From an uncultured Bacilli bacterium (lineage in GTDB: Bacteria; Bacillota_I; Bacilli_A; RF39; UBA660), in assembly GCA_910579455.1 (NCBI GenBank), contig CAJTUT010000005.1, positions 7,128 to 71,127 of the forward strand: a stretch of 64,000 bases of DNA, written 5' to 3'. Shown in pieces: positions 1 through 8,192 of this stretch. Positions within the stretch are counted from its first letter, which is position 1. The number at the start of each line of letters is the position of its first letter. The position numbers and the translations under genes are program-made. Below the pieces are notes generated by a model. The model had not been told where the DNA came from and did no database searches. It saw only the letters and a list, made by a program, of their open reading frames with translations.

Positions 1-98
1 TTAAATACATAAAACACACCTATAATAATTAAAAACATAAAAAGATAAGGAACTAAACCCTTTTTTACATTTTTTTGATTTACAATATTTTTATTCAT
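1..98 (-). CDS. ftsH: FtsH, N-terminal fragment (cut by window edge)
   Basis: Only the first 32 codons are inside the window. They read as a short charged start, MNKNIVNQKNVKKG, followed by a hydrophobic segment LVPYLFMFLIIIGVFYVF. This is the usual first transmembrane helix of the membrane AAA+ zinc protease FtsH. A GGAGGC ribosome binding site lies 6 bases before the ATG. The gene follows tilS by 13 bases on the same strand; tilS-(hpt)-ftsH is the conserved order in Bacilli, and hpt is absent here. No catalytic domain is visible, so the call rests on position and the N-terminal pattern. Confidence 0.65.
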   Translation of the reverse strand, partial: MNKNIVNQKNVKKGLVPYLFMFLIIIGVFYVF

Positions 99-111
99 AT
101 TTTTGCCTCCT

Positions 112-1428
112 CTAACAATATTTCATTATTATATCATACTTTTCTTGTTTTTGTTTATCAAATTTTGATTTTTTTAACCCAGGTATCCAAAGAATCTTTC
201 CCTCTGAATCTACTACAATAGGCCATGTATCTCTTTGTTCTATCTTTATCTTATTCTCAATAAAAATATCTTTTACCTTTTTCTTACCATTTAATCCCTT
301 AACAGCTATTTTATCTCCAATTTTTCTCGTTCTAATAATGATCGGTAATCGTATCTCTTCACTGCATAATCTACAAATATTATTGGAAGTTTCCTCTGTT
401 TCCTCCATCTTTTTAATATGATGTTTATTTGGAAGATCTGCATAGGTATTGAACTCTATTTCATATTCTGTAATCTCATCCATTTCTCTAGTTAAATAAA
501 ATTCATCATAACTTTTAATAGCTAAAACTTCATTTGGCAAATTTACTTCCAAATTAGACTTATCACTATAAATCAAATAAAGCAATAAATCAATATGTTT
601 ATCATTAACCAATACCAAATCATCCTGATAAAAATCCTCTAGTATATAATATAGTATTTCTTTTTGAATATACCTATCCAACCTCTTAAAATCTAAAACA
701 TTGATTCTCCCTTGCTTGGTTAAAATTTTTTTTAAGGATTGATCCCTTTCTTTAGAAATATATCGACTGGTTTCCTCTAAATTTTCACTAAACTTCAAAA
801 ATTTTAAATGAACATTTTCGTCTTCTTCTTTCAAAAAAGGTAAGACATTCTTACGATACCTATTTCTAGTATATTTCATTTTATGATTTGACTCATCGAT
901 GAAATAAGGAACATTATTCAAGGAATCATATGCCTCCAAATCCTCTTTGCTATAACCAATTAAAGGTCTTATAATTTTATAATCACCCATATCAATTTCT
1001 TTATGAAATCCGCTATACCCCTGGAGATTAGATCCTCTTACAATTCTCATTAAAATAGTCTCTATCAAGTCATCGCCATGATGAGCGGTCACTAAATAAT
1101 CGGCCTTATATTTATGAACAACATCTTCAAAAAAATGATACCTTATATTTCTTGCCTCATTATGAAAGTTATCATCACTATACTTTTCTATTTTCATTTT
1201 TTCTAACACAATTTGATTTTTTATACAATACTCTTGTATAAATGCTTCTTCTTCTGCACTCTGCCTTCTAACATTATGATTCACATGAGCACAAATTAAT
1301 TGTAACTGATACTTCTCTCTAAGCTTTAATAAAGCATCCATTAAACACATAGAATCAGGACCTGTAGAACATCCAACTACTATAATATCTTCATTTTTTA
1401 ATTCTATATTTTTCTCTATATTAATCAT
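112..1428 (-). CDS. tilS: tRNA(Ile)-lysidine synthase TilS
   Basis: ATP-dependent enzyme that changes the wobble cytidine of tRNA-Ile(CAU) to lysidine so that it reads AUA codons; essential in an AT-rich genome. The PP-loop near residues 21-26 reads STGPDS, a variant of the common SGGxDS. The core also has HVNHNVR (about 48-53), the AHHGDD motif (115-120), GSNLQGYSG and the RNRYRKNVLP segment. At 438 residues it is close to the full bacterial length with a C-terminal tRNA-binding part. The ATG at 1428 has a GTGGTGGGA site upstream. Two terminators precede it, so tilS-ftsH probably has its own promoter in the gap before 1428. In Bacillus, spoIIE lies between divIC and tilS; it is missing here. 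Confidence 0.96.
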   Translation of the reverse strand: MINIEKNIELKNEDIIVVGCSTGPDSMCLMDALLKLREKYQLQLICAHVNHNVRRQSAEEEAFIQEYCIKNQIVLEKMKIEKYSDDNFHNEARNIRYHFFEDVVHKYKADYLVTAHHGDDLIETILMRIVRGSNLQGYSGFHKEIDMGDYKIIRPLIGYSKEDLEAYDSLNNVPYFIDESNHKMKYTRNRYRKNVLPFLKEEDENVHLKFLKFSENLEETSRYISKERDQSLKKILTKQGRINVLDFKRLDRYIQKEILYYILEDFYQDDLVLVNDKHIDLLLYLIYSDKSNLEVNLPNEVLAIKSYDEFYLTREMDEITEYEIEFNTYADLPNKHHIKKMEETEETSNNICRLCSEEIRLPIIIRTRKIGDKIAVKGLNGKKKVKDIFIENKIKIEQRDTWPIVVDSEGKILWIPGLKKSKFDKQKQEKYDIIMKYC

Positions 1429-1487
1429 TTGATCCCACCACTTCCATTCTATACGAATTCTACCATTTTATCAAGAATAAAGTAATA

Positions 1488-1523
1488 GAAAAAAAGATGT
1501 TTTACAATACATCAAAAACATCT
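1488..1523 (-). terminator. Intrinsic terminator, second of a tandem pair after divIC
   Basis: Arms AGATGTTTT and AAAACATCT (1495-1503 with 1515-1523) form a 9-bp stem with an 11-base loop. On the minus strand the stem is followed by a run of seven Ts. Confidence 0.7.
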
Positions 1524-1525
1524 CA

Positions 1526-1562
1526 ATAAAAAATAGATAACCAAACATAGATTATCTATTTT
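1526..1562 (-). terminator. Intrinsic terminator overlapping the divIC stop
   Basis: Arms AAAATAGATAA and TTATCTATTTT (1530-1540 with 1552-1562) form an 11-bp stem. On the minus strand it is followed by TTTATTG. The distal arm includes part of the divIC stop codon. Confidence 0.7.
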
Positions 1563-1854
1563 AAGGAATTCGTAAAATAATTTCACCATCTTTTGAATAA
1601 GCGTATTTTTCTCTAGCATATCTGGCAATATAATCTGGGTTTTGAAGTTTGTCTGCATCTACTTGTAATTCCTCTTCCTTTTCCTTTAAAGTGGTTAATT
1701 TGTGTTTTAATTCTTTCTTTTCCTTATATTTATCATAGATCTCAACCCAATATTTTCCTATGGTATAAGTAGTTCCAACAATAATAGTTAAAGAGGCAAC
1801 GCCTAGGAAAAGAAGACGTCTTATCGATTTTTTACTTTTTTTTCTCTTTGTCAT
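1561..1854 (-). CDS. divIC: Septum formation initiator DivIC/FtsB family
   Basis: 97-residue bitopic division protein that joins FtsL and DivIB in the divisome. A basic N-terminus (TKRKKSKKSIRR) is followed by one membrane helix at about 13-33, a charged coiled coil at about 38-70, and the family C-terminal pattern NPDYIARYAREKYAYSKDGE. Length and topology match DivIC. It lies downstream of yabP-yabQ, as in Bacillus, and ends in a tandem terminator. Confidence 0.93.
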   Translation of the reverse strand: MTKRKKSKKSIRRLLFLGVASLTIIVGTTYTIGKYWVEIYDKYKEKKELKHKLTTLKEKEEELQVDADKLQNPDYIARYAREKYAYSKDGEIILRIP

Positions 1855-1920
1855 AGTATCACCTAACCCTACTCTTTAACTATAGTATATCACTCTTATT
1901 TTTGAAAACAAGTTTTTTAC

Positions 1921-2247
1921 CTAAACTTTCTTTTTTTTGACATTTTTTAAACAGTTTTTTATTTTATTTTTAAATAAATTGATATATTTACCTAAATTAA
2001 CAAACCCGATAAAAAATCCTATGGCAACACTAATCAAAAAGTAAGAATGAATCACTCCTTCATTGATCTTCCTAATAATTAAAAAATAAGCAAGTGAAGC
2101 ATCTACCACATAAATAATAGTGATTATAATTTGAAATAACTTTTTTTTGCAAAAGAGAAATTTATAATTAATATTTGTACAAACAGAGAAAATAATCCCA
2201 AAAACAAAAGAAAAAAACAAAGAAATAATTTGTATTCTTAAACCCAT
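1921..2247 (-). CDS. yabQ: Spore cortex membrane protein YabQ
   Basis: 108-residue protein with three hydrophobic segments (about 5-23, 38-58, 68-88) and a lysine-rich tail, KNKIKNCLKNVKKKKV. YabQ is needed for spore cortex formation in Bacillus and sits in the outer forespore membrane. Identity rests on size, topology and the yabP-yabQ-divIC order; the sequence itself is weakly conserved. Its start and the yabP stop share one base (TAATG), which suggests translational coupling. Confidence 0.8.
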   Translation of the reverse strand: MGLRIQIISLFFSFVFGIIFSVCTNINYKFLFCKKKLFQIIITIIYVVDASLAYFLIIRKINEGVIHSYFLISVAIGFFIGFVNLGKYINLFKNKIKNCLKNVKKKKV

Positions 2248-2537
2248 TATTTAAATAACCTATTAAATATTCCATTCTCTTTTGATTTTTTATTATTATC
2301 ATCTAAATAATTAATTCCCGAAATTATTCCCCTAATAGAGACATTTCCCTGTAAAGTATCCAATTTAATTAATTCTAACTCGGAACCTTTCACCAAAATA
2401 AAACCCATACTCGTTTCTAATAAAAACTGTTCTGTATCAAAGTTTTCAATTTTTTTCACTCCAGTAATCACTAAATTTTTTCTTTCTACTAAGCTGATTC
2501 CATGTGTATAATTACCAATTGTTTCTTGCTTTTCCAT
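2247..2537 (-). CDS. yabP: Sporulation protein YabP
   Basis: 96-residue soluble protein with the YabP/YqfC-type core: ISLVERKNLVITGVKKIENF, then FLLETSMGFILVKGSELELIKLD and GNVSIRGIISGINYLDD. Members are made under sigma-E control in the mother cell and act in spore coat or cortex assembly. It is directly upstream of yabQ. A GGAGG site precedes the ATG. Confidence 0.9.
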   Translation of the reverse strand: MEKQETIGNYTHGISLVERKNLVITGVKKIENFDTEQFLLETSMGFILVKGSELELIKLDTLQGNVSIRGIISGINYLDDNNKKSKENGIFNRLFK

Positions 2538-2582
2538 ATTAATTCCTCCTACAAAATTATATGTACAAGCATTTATAATATT

Positions 2583-2611
2583 ACAAAAAAAAGAAGACTA
2601 AGCCTCTTCTT
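2583..2611 (-). terminator. Intrinsic terminator overlapping the spoVG stop
   Basis: Arms AAGAAGA and TCTTCTT (2591-2597 with 2605-2611), 7-base loop, followed on the minus strand by eight Ts. It separates spoVG from yabP-yabQ. Confidence 0.75.
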
Positions 2612-2876
2612 CTGTTAATTCCTCTGCATTATTATACGCATCAATGATAGCTTCTTCAAACATTGATCTAACCTCAGGATTAATTGGGTGTGCGATATCT
2701 CGGTAGCCCCCTGTTGCGGTTTTTCTACTTGGCATTGCAATAAACAATCCATTATCCCCTTCTATAACACGAATATCATGAACTGCAAAACTATCATCTA
2801 ATAATACAGATGCAATTCCCTTCATACGTGATCCTTCTTTTTCAATTTTACGTACATTTACAGATGTAATCTTCAT
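2598..2876 (-). CDS. spoVG: SpoVG family nucleic-acid-binding regulator
   Basis: 92-residue protein with the characteristic SpoVG sequence: [54 protein letters not shown] and an acidic tail. SpoVG binds DNA and RNA and affects septation, sporulation and global gene expression. The start chosen is the ATG at 2876, which has a strong GGAGGAAC site; a longer reading to 2906 would place that site inside the coding region. It has its own terminator. Confidence 0.95.
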   Translation of the reverse strand: MKITSVNVRKIEKEGSRMKGIASVLLDDSFAVHDIRVIEGDNGLFIAMPSRKTATGGYRDIAHPINPEVRSMFEEAIIDAYNNAEELTEEEA

Positions 2877-2949
2877 GTATGTTCCTCCTTCTTTAAAGTA
2901 TTTCACTTTATAAATTTATTTTATACTACTATTAAAAAAATTGCAATAT

Positions 2950-3183
2950 TTATTTTTTTAGTGCAATCTCTTTAATTTCTAAACTATTTGTTAATATATC
3001 ATTATAACTAAATGACTTCACTCTATTAGTATAATCCAAAACCTTTATAATAAATATGGAACGATACACTTCTACAATTCTACCAGAAAATTCTTCTGTC
3101 TGATTTCTAGCACCTTTAAATTTAAAAGAAAATATTTTTCCCTGATTCTGAGTAATAAAACTTCTAATCTTACTTATATTCAT
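2950..3183 (-). CDS. veg: Veg protein
   Basis: 77-residue Veg-family protein (ISKIRSFITQNQGKIFSFKFKGARNQTEEFSGRI, then YRSIFIIKV and VKSFSYNDILTNSLEI). Veg is abundant in Firmicutes and has been linked to biofilm gene control in Bacillus; its biochemical role is unclear. It overlaps the yabG stop by 4 bases, so the two are probably coupled. In Bacillus veg is a separate strongly transcribed gene; here no promoter is obvious between them. Confidence 0.92.
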   Translation of the reverse strand: MNISKIRSFITQNQGKIFSFKFKGARNQTEEFSGRIVEVYRSIFIIKVLDYTNRVKSFSYNDILTNSLEIKEIALKK

Positions 3184-3968
3184 CTTGGATACCCCACATA
3201 CATTGTTCCATCTGTAATAATACCACCAATACCATCAGCACCATATTTAGTTTTTTCAATTAAAGATATTAAATCAATACTTTTATTTCTAACTGATAAA
3301 GCAATAGAAGAGGCTATAATAGCAGGGTCCAACGCGTGAATATTAATTCTTTTAGGACTAGATGCAAAATTAGCTCCTGCCTTAATCAATTCTTCATAAT
3401 CAGACTGACAAGCTCCTGAAATAACAATTAGTTTGTTTTGATCCTTTTCATATTTCCTTGCTACTTTAATAGCTTTAATAAAGTTCTTAGAATTTTGATA
3501 GTTTTCAATATTGTTCATATCATTTCTTTTTTTATAATAGGCATCATGGCCCGTAATCACTAAAATATCCGGATTATACTCATTTAAATATTGATCAATG
3601 TATTTATAGACCTCAGATTCCTTTAACGTGATTCCATATGCTTTTACATTTAAGTCCCGGTAAAAATTAATACATCTTTCTAAATATTCCTCATCCCCAT
3701 CAATGTGCAAAATTTTTCCAGGTAAGTAAAAATATTCTGATCTATCTAGATGAAGACTTTTTAAATTTTCATTAATAATCTCTCTATCAGATTTCGATAT
3801 ATTTGGCTTTTTATCCTCCTTTACTAAATCCTTTAATTCACTATCAGCATATAACCTTAACTCAATTCCCTTTAAAATAGCTGTACCTTCAGTTATATCA
3901 ATTATTTTAAATAGAATATCATGATTATAAGACTTTCTACTTACAATATCTCCTACCTTTAAATTCAT
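3180..3968 (-). CDS. yabG: Sporulation-specific protease YabG
   Basis: 262-residue cysteine protease that processes spore coat proteins in late sporulation. The N-terminal domain (KVGDIVSRKSYNHDILFKI) is SH3-like; the C-terminal half carries ITGHDAY with His141 and ISGACQSD with Cys187. That His then Cys spacing fits a clan CD-type dyad. GADGIGGI and TDGTMYVGYP near the end are also typical. Family length is about 290, so it is near full length. It sits between rsmA and veg as in Bacillus. Confidence 0.93.
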   Translation of the reverse strand: MNLKVGDIVSRKSYNHDILFKIIDITEGTAILKGIELRLYADSELKDLVKEDKKPNISKSDREIINENLKSLHLDRSEYFYLPGKILHIDGDEEYLERCINFYRDLNVKAYGITLKESEVYKYIDQYLNEYNPDILVITGHDAYYKKRNDMNNIENYQNSKNFIKAIKVARKYEKDQNKLIVISGACQSDYEELIKAGANFASSPKRINIHALDPAIIASSIALSVRNKSIDLISLIEKTKYGADGIGGIITDGTMYVGYPR

Positions 3969-4013
3969 AAAATCATCTCCAACTAATTTTATGAATAAAA
4001 AAAGAAAATATGA

Positions 4014-4805
4014 CTAATCTAGATGATTGCATATTTCTATAAAAACCTCTACAGGTAATTTTTCGGACCTATCCGTTAGATCAAAACCATACCTCACTAG
4101 TACCTGCTCTATCTTCTCCAAATTATACTGTTTTAAATTATTTCTAATATTTTTTCTTTTATATTGAAAACTATCCCTTATTAATTGAAAAAACAATCTT
4201 TTATTTTTTAAAGGAATTCTGTTCTTTCTTTTCGTTAAAGAAACAATCTCACTATCTACCTTAGGTTCTGGTGTAAACATCTTTCTATTTACTTTAAACT
4301 CTCGCTTAATATGATAATAATAATTTAATAACACAGTAATTGATCCATAGCTTTTATTTCCTGGCTTTGCACTAAATCTTTCTCCAACTTCTTCTTGAAC
4401 CATGATTACAATTTTTGTAAAATCAATCTTAGAATCCAATAATTTTATAAGAATAGGCGTCGTAATATAATAAGGTACATTACTAACAAAATAAATAAAA
4501 TCTTTATTATACTTTTGAATATCTTTTTCAATATCTCTTTTTAAGAAATCATCAAATATAACATCAACATTATTATAGTCTTGTAACCCTTCTTTTAAAT
4601 ACTGCTGTAATTCGAGATCTATTTCATAAGATAAAACACTTCCCGAAACTTTTGATAATTGTTTTGTTAAAATTGCTCTACCAGGACCGACTTCAATAAC
4701 CAAAGAATTTTTTTCTATACAAGCTGCGTCTACTATTTTTTTTACCAAATTTGTATCTGTCAAAAAATTTTGACCATACTTTTTTTTAAAATGAAATGTC
4801 TCCAT
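4014..4805 (-). CDS. rsmA: 16S rRNA dimethyladenosine transferase RsmA (KsgA)
   Basis: SAM-dependent enzyme that dimethylates the two adjacent adenines in helix 45 of 16S rRNA during 30S maturation. It shows KKYGQNFLTD near the start, the SAM motif VIEVGPGRAILT (37-47) and the catalytic motif NVPYYIT (109-115), a variant of NLPYYIT. The SAM motif is unusual: the second glycine of the common GPGxGxLT is alanine at residue 44. Length 263 is normal, and everything else looks functional. Downstream is yabG. Upstream, rnmV (RNase M5), its usual neighbour, is missing. Confidence 0.96.
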   Translation of the reverse strand: METFHFKKKYGQNFLTDTNLVKKIVDAACIEKNSLVIEVGPGRAILTKQLSKVSGSVLSYEIDLELQQYLKEGLQDYNNVDVIFDDFLKRDIEKDIQKYNKDFIYFVSNVPYYITTPILIKLLDSKIDFTKIVIMVQEEVGERFSAKPGNKSYGSITVLLNYYYHIKREFKVNRKMFTPEPKVDSEIVSLTKRKNRIPLKNKRLFFQLIRDSFQYKRKNIRNNLKQYNLEKIEQVLVRYGFDLTDRSEKLPVEVFIEICNHLD

Positions 4806-4840
4806 ATCTTCACCAACTTATTACGAATAATTCTTTATCT

Positions 4841-4846
4841 ATTATA
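4841..4846 (-). promoter_or_regulatory. Extended -10 element before rsmA
   Basis: On the minus strand the sequence reads CATGTATAAT, about 36 bases before the rsmA ATG and just after the terminator of the SipW module. No convincing -35 is seen. Confidence 0.4.
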
Positions 4847-4882
4847 CATGAATCTTTAAAAATTAGATACACTTAACAATTT

Positions 4883-4921
4883 TTCCAATAAAAATATAGA
4901 AAGTTATAAAACCTCTATATT
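4883..4921 (-). terminator. Terminator ending the SipW module
   Basis: Arms AATATAGA and TCTATATT (4893-4900 with 4914-4921) followed on the minus strand by TTTTTATTG. It overlaps the last codons of the preceding gene and isolates the module from rsmA. Confidence 0.6.
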
Positions 4922-5395
4922 AGAATCACTATTAGAATTGATAGTAACTTTTTTTACTAAGGTACTTTCAGAATGATCTTCCTTTTCATGAATCATAAAG
5001 AAAATATTTCCAATAGATAACCCATATAGTAATACCTTCATAAACGATAAAAAATCATTAAAGTAGGAAAAGTTAATCCCATAACCCATAATTTGATTTA
5101 GTACCATGTTTTTATCAATAATTGCTCTAATCCCCACTACTATTATAGTAGTAAATACCAAACAACAAGTCAAATTATAAAATAAATTTTTACTTACACT
5201 TTTCTGCTTTAAAATAATATTAACCATAAACAATATTAAAATGAGTATATAAGGAATAAACAAACTAGCAGATTCTAACAAATTTTTATTTACTCTATCA
5301 TACATAGATAAAATAATATAAAAGGTAATAGCAAAAGAGGAAAGTAGTAAAATCCATTTTAATATAAAGAATAAACCGTTCAATATTTTTTTCAT
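4904..5395 (-). CDS. Four-helix membrane protein of the SipW module, unknown function
   Basis: 163 residues with four hydrophobic segments (about 8-30, 43-62, 73-92, 114-137) and a polar C-terminal tail rich in Ser, Asn and Asp. I do not recognise a family. It is the last gene of the module and starts within a few bases of the preceding gene's stop, so it is almost certainly co-transcribed with the SipW-like peptidase. It could be a scaffold or export helper for the secreted proteins; that is inference from context only. Confidence 0.75.
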   Translation of the reverse strand: MKKILNGLFFILKWILLLSSFAITFYIILSMYDRVNKNLLESASLFIPYILILILFMVNIILKQKSVSKNLFYNLTCCLVFTTIIVVGIRAIIDKNMVLNQIMGYGINFSYFNDFLSFMKVLLYGLSIGNIFFMIHEKEDHSESTLVKKVTINSNSDSNIEVL

Positions 5396-5396
5396 C

Positions 5397-6089
5397 TTAT
5401 ACCCCTCCTACTACATTTTTATACCAAACAGATAAATCATAAATAAAATCAATAGAAGAAACATAATTATTTAAAATACTATAATAACTATCTTTGATGG
5501 GATTATAGATATCTACCTTAGATATCTCACTATTAAAATAGTAACTACTATTATTCTTAATCACTTTTTGGACATAATCTGTCGAATTAATTAATTGATT
5601 AATTTGATTTTCAAAAAAAGGTGCGACTGTTGGTAAGGAGGTTATATTTAATTTATTATTTTCAGTTAATGAAATCTCATATAACTGTTTAACTAGGCAT
5701 TCATTCGAAATTTGTACTTGATAAAATTGTTGCATATTATAAATATCTTTCATATCTACATTTTTTTTTGAAATAAGAGTGTCAAACTCCTCTGTATTAA
5801 TCTTTTTTGTACAAATATCCAATCTTGACTTTACACTAGACAAACTATAGGGATCCTCACTTCCTCTATAAGTATTCATATCAAATCCTGAGGTGTTTTC
5901 TGTAATCAAACTCAACTTATTTTTTAATTCTTGACCGATTTTCATTTCAGTATCCTGTTTTACATAAGTTTCATTCACATTACGATAATGATAAAAATTT
6001 AAAAATAGCAAGAAAAAACCAAATCCAAATACCAATCCAGTAACTGCATAAGCAATAATATTAGAATACTCTATCAATAACTTTTTCAT
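5397..6089 (-). CDS. Single-pass membrane protein of the SipW module, unknown function
   Basis: 230 residues: a short cytoplasmic start, one long hydrophobic helix (about 11-32), then an extracytoplasmic domain of about 190 residues containing two Cys (near 92 and 126) and many Asn, Ser and Tyr. A second short hydrophobic stretch near the C-terminus (YDLSVWYKNVVGGV) is too polar to be a clear helix. No known domain is recognised. It lies between the peptidase gene and the four-helix protein with almost no gaps, so it probably acts at the cell surface with the peptidase substrates. Confidence 0.75.
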   Translation of the reverse strand: MKKLLIEYSNIIAYAVTGLVFGFGFFLLFLNFYHYRNVNETYVKQDTEMKIGQELKNKLSLITENTSGFDMNTYRGSEDPYSLSSVKSRLDICTKKINTEEFDTLISKKNVDMKDIYNMQQFYQVQISNECLVKQLYEISLTENNKLNITSLPTVAPFFENQINQLINSTDYVQKVIKNNSSYYFNSEISKVDIYNPIKDSYYSILNNYVSSIDFIYDLSVWYKNVVGGV

Positions 6090-6106
6090 ATTCCCTCCCT
6101 ATTCTT

Positions 6107-6853
6107 CTAAATAACTTCAATATCATCATCACCTTTATCATGTTCTTTTTTATCTTCTCTTATATTAATAAACTCAATATATTCCCTTTGTTGTTGATCT
6201 TTATCATTTTTCTTATTTGGACCAGATGACCTTTTTATAGACTTTGATAACTTTATTATATCGTATATTACAAGTCCTACACAAGGAATAATAATAATAA
6301 ATACCCATCCATAAACGTTAGTTAAAAGTTGTTGCAAATATCCAATTTTTGGAATCTTAAAAATAACCTTCCCACAGATATTTTTATAAGAAACCAAGGT
6401 CGAATCTTCCGCGTTATTATTATCTCCTTTTGTTCTAAAATATAAATCTCCCTTTTTAGATTTTTCTATACCAACAATCCTATGTGTAATCGTTAACCCT
6501 GAATATCTAGGATCAGTTGATAAAAAGGTTATAATATCCCCCACTTTTAATTCACTAGCTTCTTTTCTTTGAATTAATATAGCATCCTCTACCTTGATAG
6601 TCGGAACCATACTGGGACTAATAATTATATAAGCCCCAAACAATGGCCTTTTGGTAACTCCATTTTTCATATTTTTGTGAATATCAATAAAATATAAGGC
6701 GAATAGTATCATAATTATTACCAAAACAAAAACTAAAAAATATAAAAATATTTTAGATAATAATTGATATATTTTATGGATCACTGGAATGATTTTTTTA
6801 TTTGATTTTTTGGATCTTTCATCCTGATTAAATTCATCCATTGTTGCATCCAC
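6107..6853 (-). CDS. sipW: Signal peptidase I, SipW/ER type
   Basis: Membrane serine protease that removes signal peptides. A cytoplasmic stretch is followed by a membrane helix, then SPSMVP (catalytic Ser, residue 85 of the longest reading), ITHRIVG with the His that replaces the bacterial Lys (ER/SipW type, 128), KGDNNNAED with the conserved Asp, and a C-terminal membrane helix at about 187-206. SipW-type enzymes process TasA-like fibre proteins, which fits the three genes just upstream. Start is uncertain: GTG at 6853 has AGGAGG 11 bases upstream, GTG at 6865 overlaps that site, and ATG at 6841 is also possible. The tail is highly charged. Confidence 0.93.
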   Translation of the reverse strand: MDATMDEFNQDERSKKSNKKIIPVIHKIYQLLSKIFLYFLVFVLVIIMILFALYFIDIHKNMKNGVTKRPLFGAYIIISPSMVPTIKVEDAILIQRKEASELKVGDIITFLSTDPRYSGLTITHRIVGIEKSKKGDLYFRTKGDNNNAEDSTLVSYKNICGKVIFKIPKIGYLQQLLTNVYGWVFIIIIPCVGLVIYDIIKLSKSIKRSSGPNKKNDKDQQQREYIEFINIREDKKEHDKGDDDIEVI

Positions 6854-6889
6854 GTAAAAAGCCACCTCCTATTATTGTATACTAAGTAT

Positions 6890-6918
6890 ATAATATCATG
6901 ATTTTAAAAAAAATCCAA
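6890..6918 (-). promoter_or_regulatory. Putative promoter for sipW and the two membrane genes
   Basis: Minus strand: TTGGAT (6913-6918), 17-base spacer, TGA-TATTAT (-10 at 6890-6895), about 37 bases before the GTG at 6853. It would let the peptidase be expressed apart from the three upstream substrate genes. Confidence 0.5.
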
Positions 6919-6952
6919 CAAAAAAAGAGGATAACCCTTCCTTTATTCAGCC
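6919..6952 (-). terminator. Weak terminator or attenuator inside the SipW module
   Basis: After the stop of the third substrate gene the minus strand reads AAGGAAGGGTTATCCTCTT, a short imperfect hairpin, then a run of Ts. It probably reduces, rather than stops, transcription into sipW. Confidence 0.45.
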
Positions 6953-7557
6953 ATATCTGCTTGAACATCCACCCTTATTTTAAATGTTCTTGCTACCTCA
7001 TCACTCGCATAATCAGAGCTCAACCACATTCTCAAAACAAAACTATGTGATTGATTCTTTCGTTGAGAAGTTGTATTTATAAATTTTCCAGTATGATATA
7101 GTACCCTTTCATTAAGATCATCCTTGTAGACATCTAAAGAATTAAAATTTGTAGGAGATAATACTGGTTGATATTGACTACCCTGCTTCCTTTCTAAATA
7201 AAGTCTTACATACTTCCCATCTAAAGGTTCTTTTTTACTTACCCCTGTAATATTTCTTGCAATAATTTTGTAATTAATTTGAGTTGATCCCATTATTTCA
7301 GAAGAAATCTTGAAATCAAAATATTCCATTTGTTTCATTCCAACTTCATCTGGTGTTGGCATCGCATTTGTAATTGTCATAACATTACTAACGCCTTCTG
7401 TATATGACATGGAAATTGTTCCAGTATTTACTACATTTTCCTTTTTTGAATGGAAAGTATAAGTAAATACTGCATATGAAATACCCACTACTGCCACAAC
7501 TAAAATTGCGATTCCTAATACTGATAATAACATTTTCTTTGAATCCGTTTGTTCCAT
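6943..7557 (-). CDS. TasA/camelysin-like secreted protein, paralogue 1
   Basis: 204 residues with an N-terminal hydrophobic signal (about 9-33) ending in GISYAVFTYTF, close to the TYA-F pattern of SipW-dependent signal peptides. The exported part is predicted beta-rich and shares with its two neighbours a block of Thr-Tyr-x-Glu, then NAMPTPDEVG, LYLERK, a LRMWLSSDY block and TFKIRVDV near the end. This arrangement resembles the TasA/camelysin fibre family, but overall similarity looks low. An AGGGTGAT site precedes the ATG. It lies 9 bases after paralogue 2. The protein is probably processed by the SipW-like enzyme encoded next and may form surface fibres. Confidence 0.8.
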   Translation of the reverse strand: MEQTDSKKMLLSVLGIAILVVAVVGISYAVFTYTFHSKKENVVNTGTISMSYTEGVSNVMTITNAMPTPDEVGMKQMEYFDFKISSEIMGSTQINYKIIARNITGVSKKEPLDGKYVRLYLERKQGSQYQPVLSPTNFNSLDVYKDDLNERVLYHTGKFINTTSQRKNQSHSFVLRMWLSSDYASDEVARTFKIRVDVQADMAE

Positions 7558-7566
7558 TTTATCACC

Positions 7567-8178
7567 CTATTCACTAACCTTAACACCTAATTTAGCTTTA
7601 AAAGTTAAACTTTCTTCACTAACAGGATAATCTTTAGAAAGCCAAAATCTTAATCTAATCCTTTGAGAGAAAGAGTTAGTAAAAGATTGTCTATAAATTA
7701 ACTTTCCATTTGAATTTGCACTAGAGTCCGCTAAAGATCTAAAAGTAGTAACTCCACTTAATGCTCTTTCTGTTCCTTCTCCATCTGTAATATAGACTTT
7801 AATATATCGCTCATCTATTTGGGTCCCTGTAGAAGTATTAAGAGCATAAATCTCATAAGCTCCTCTACAATTATCCTCCTTAGTTCCCTTGCATTCACAA
7901 TTAAGTGTTGCATCATAATATCCTTGATCATAACCATCAATAGCACCTGCAGATAATTTTTTTCCCACCTCATCTGATATTGGAAAAGCAGACTTAATAG
8001 AGATTAATGGCCCCTCATTAAAAGTACAACTAATAGCTCTTGTACTAATAACATTTCTTGTTTCTCCACTTTTTCCATAAAAGAATACTGCATAAGTTCC
8101 ACCGACAATGACTAAAATTAACATTAAGATGAATAATAAAACGGGAACTATTTTTTTTCTTTCCTTCTTTTCTTCCAT
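7567..8178 (-). CDS. TasA/camelysin-like secreted protein, paralogue 2 (Cys-containing)
   Basis: 203 residues. Signal helix at about 10-30 ends in VGGTYAVFFYG, the best match of the three to SipW-type signals. The exported domain has the shared SAFPISDEVGK, IKVYITDG, RLRFWLSKDYP and TFKAKLGVKV blocks. Unlike its paralogues it has four cysteines: one after the signal (AISCTF) and three in CECKGTKEDNC, so disulfides are possible. The start is the second ATG (8178), 7 bases after AGAGGAG; the ATG at 8184 is too close to that site. It is 8 bases from paralogue 3. Confidence 0.8.
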   Translation of the reverse strand: MEEKKERKKIVPVLLFILMLILVIVGGTYAVFFYGKSGETRNVISTRAISCTFNEGPLISIKSAFPISDEVGKKLSAGAIDGYDQGYYDATLNCECKGTKEDNCRGAYEIYALNTSTGTQIDERYIKVYITDGEGTERALSGVTTFRSLADSSANSNGKLIYRQSFTNSFSQRIRLRFWLSKDYPVSEESLTFKAKLGVKVSE

Positions 8179-8192
8179 ATTCATTCTCCTCT

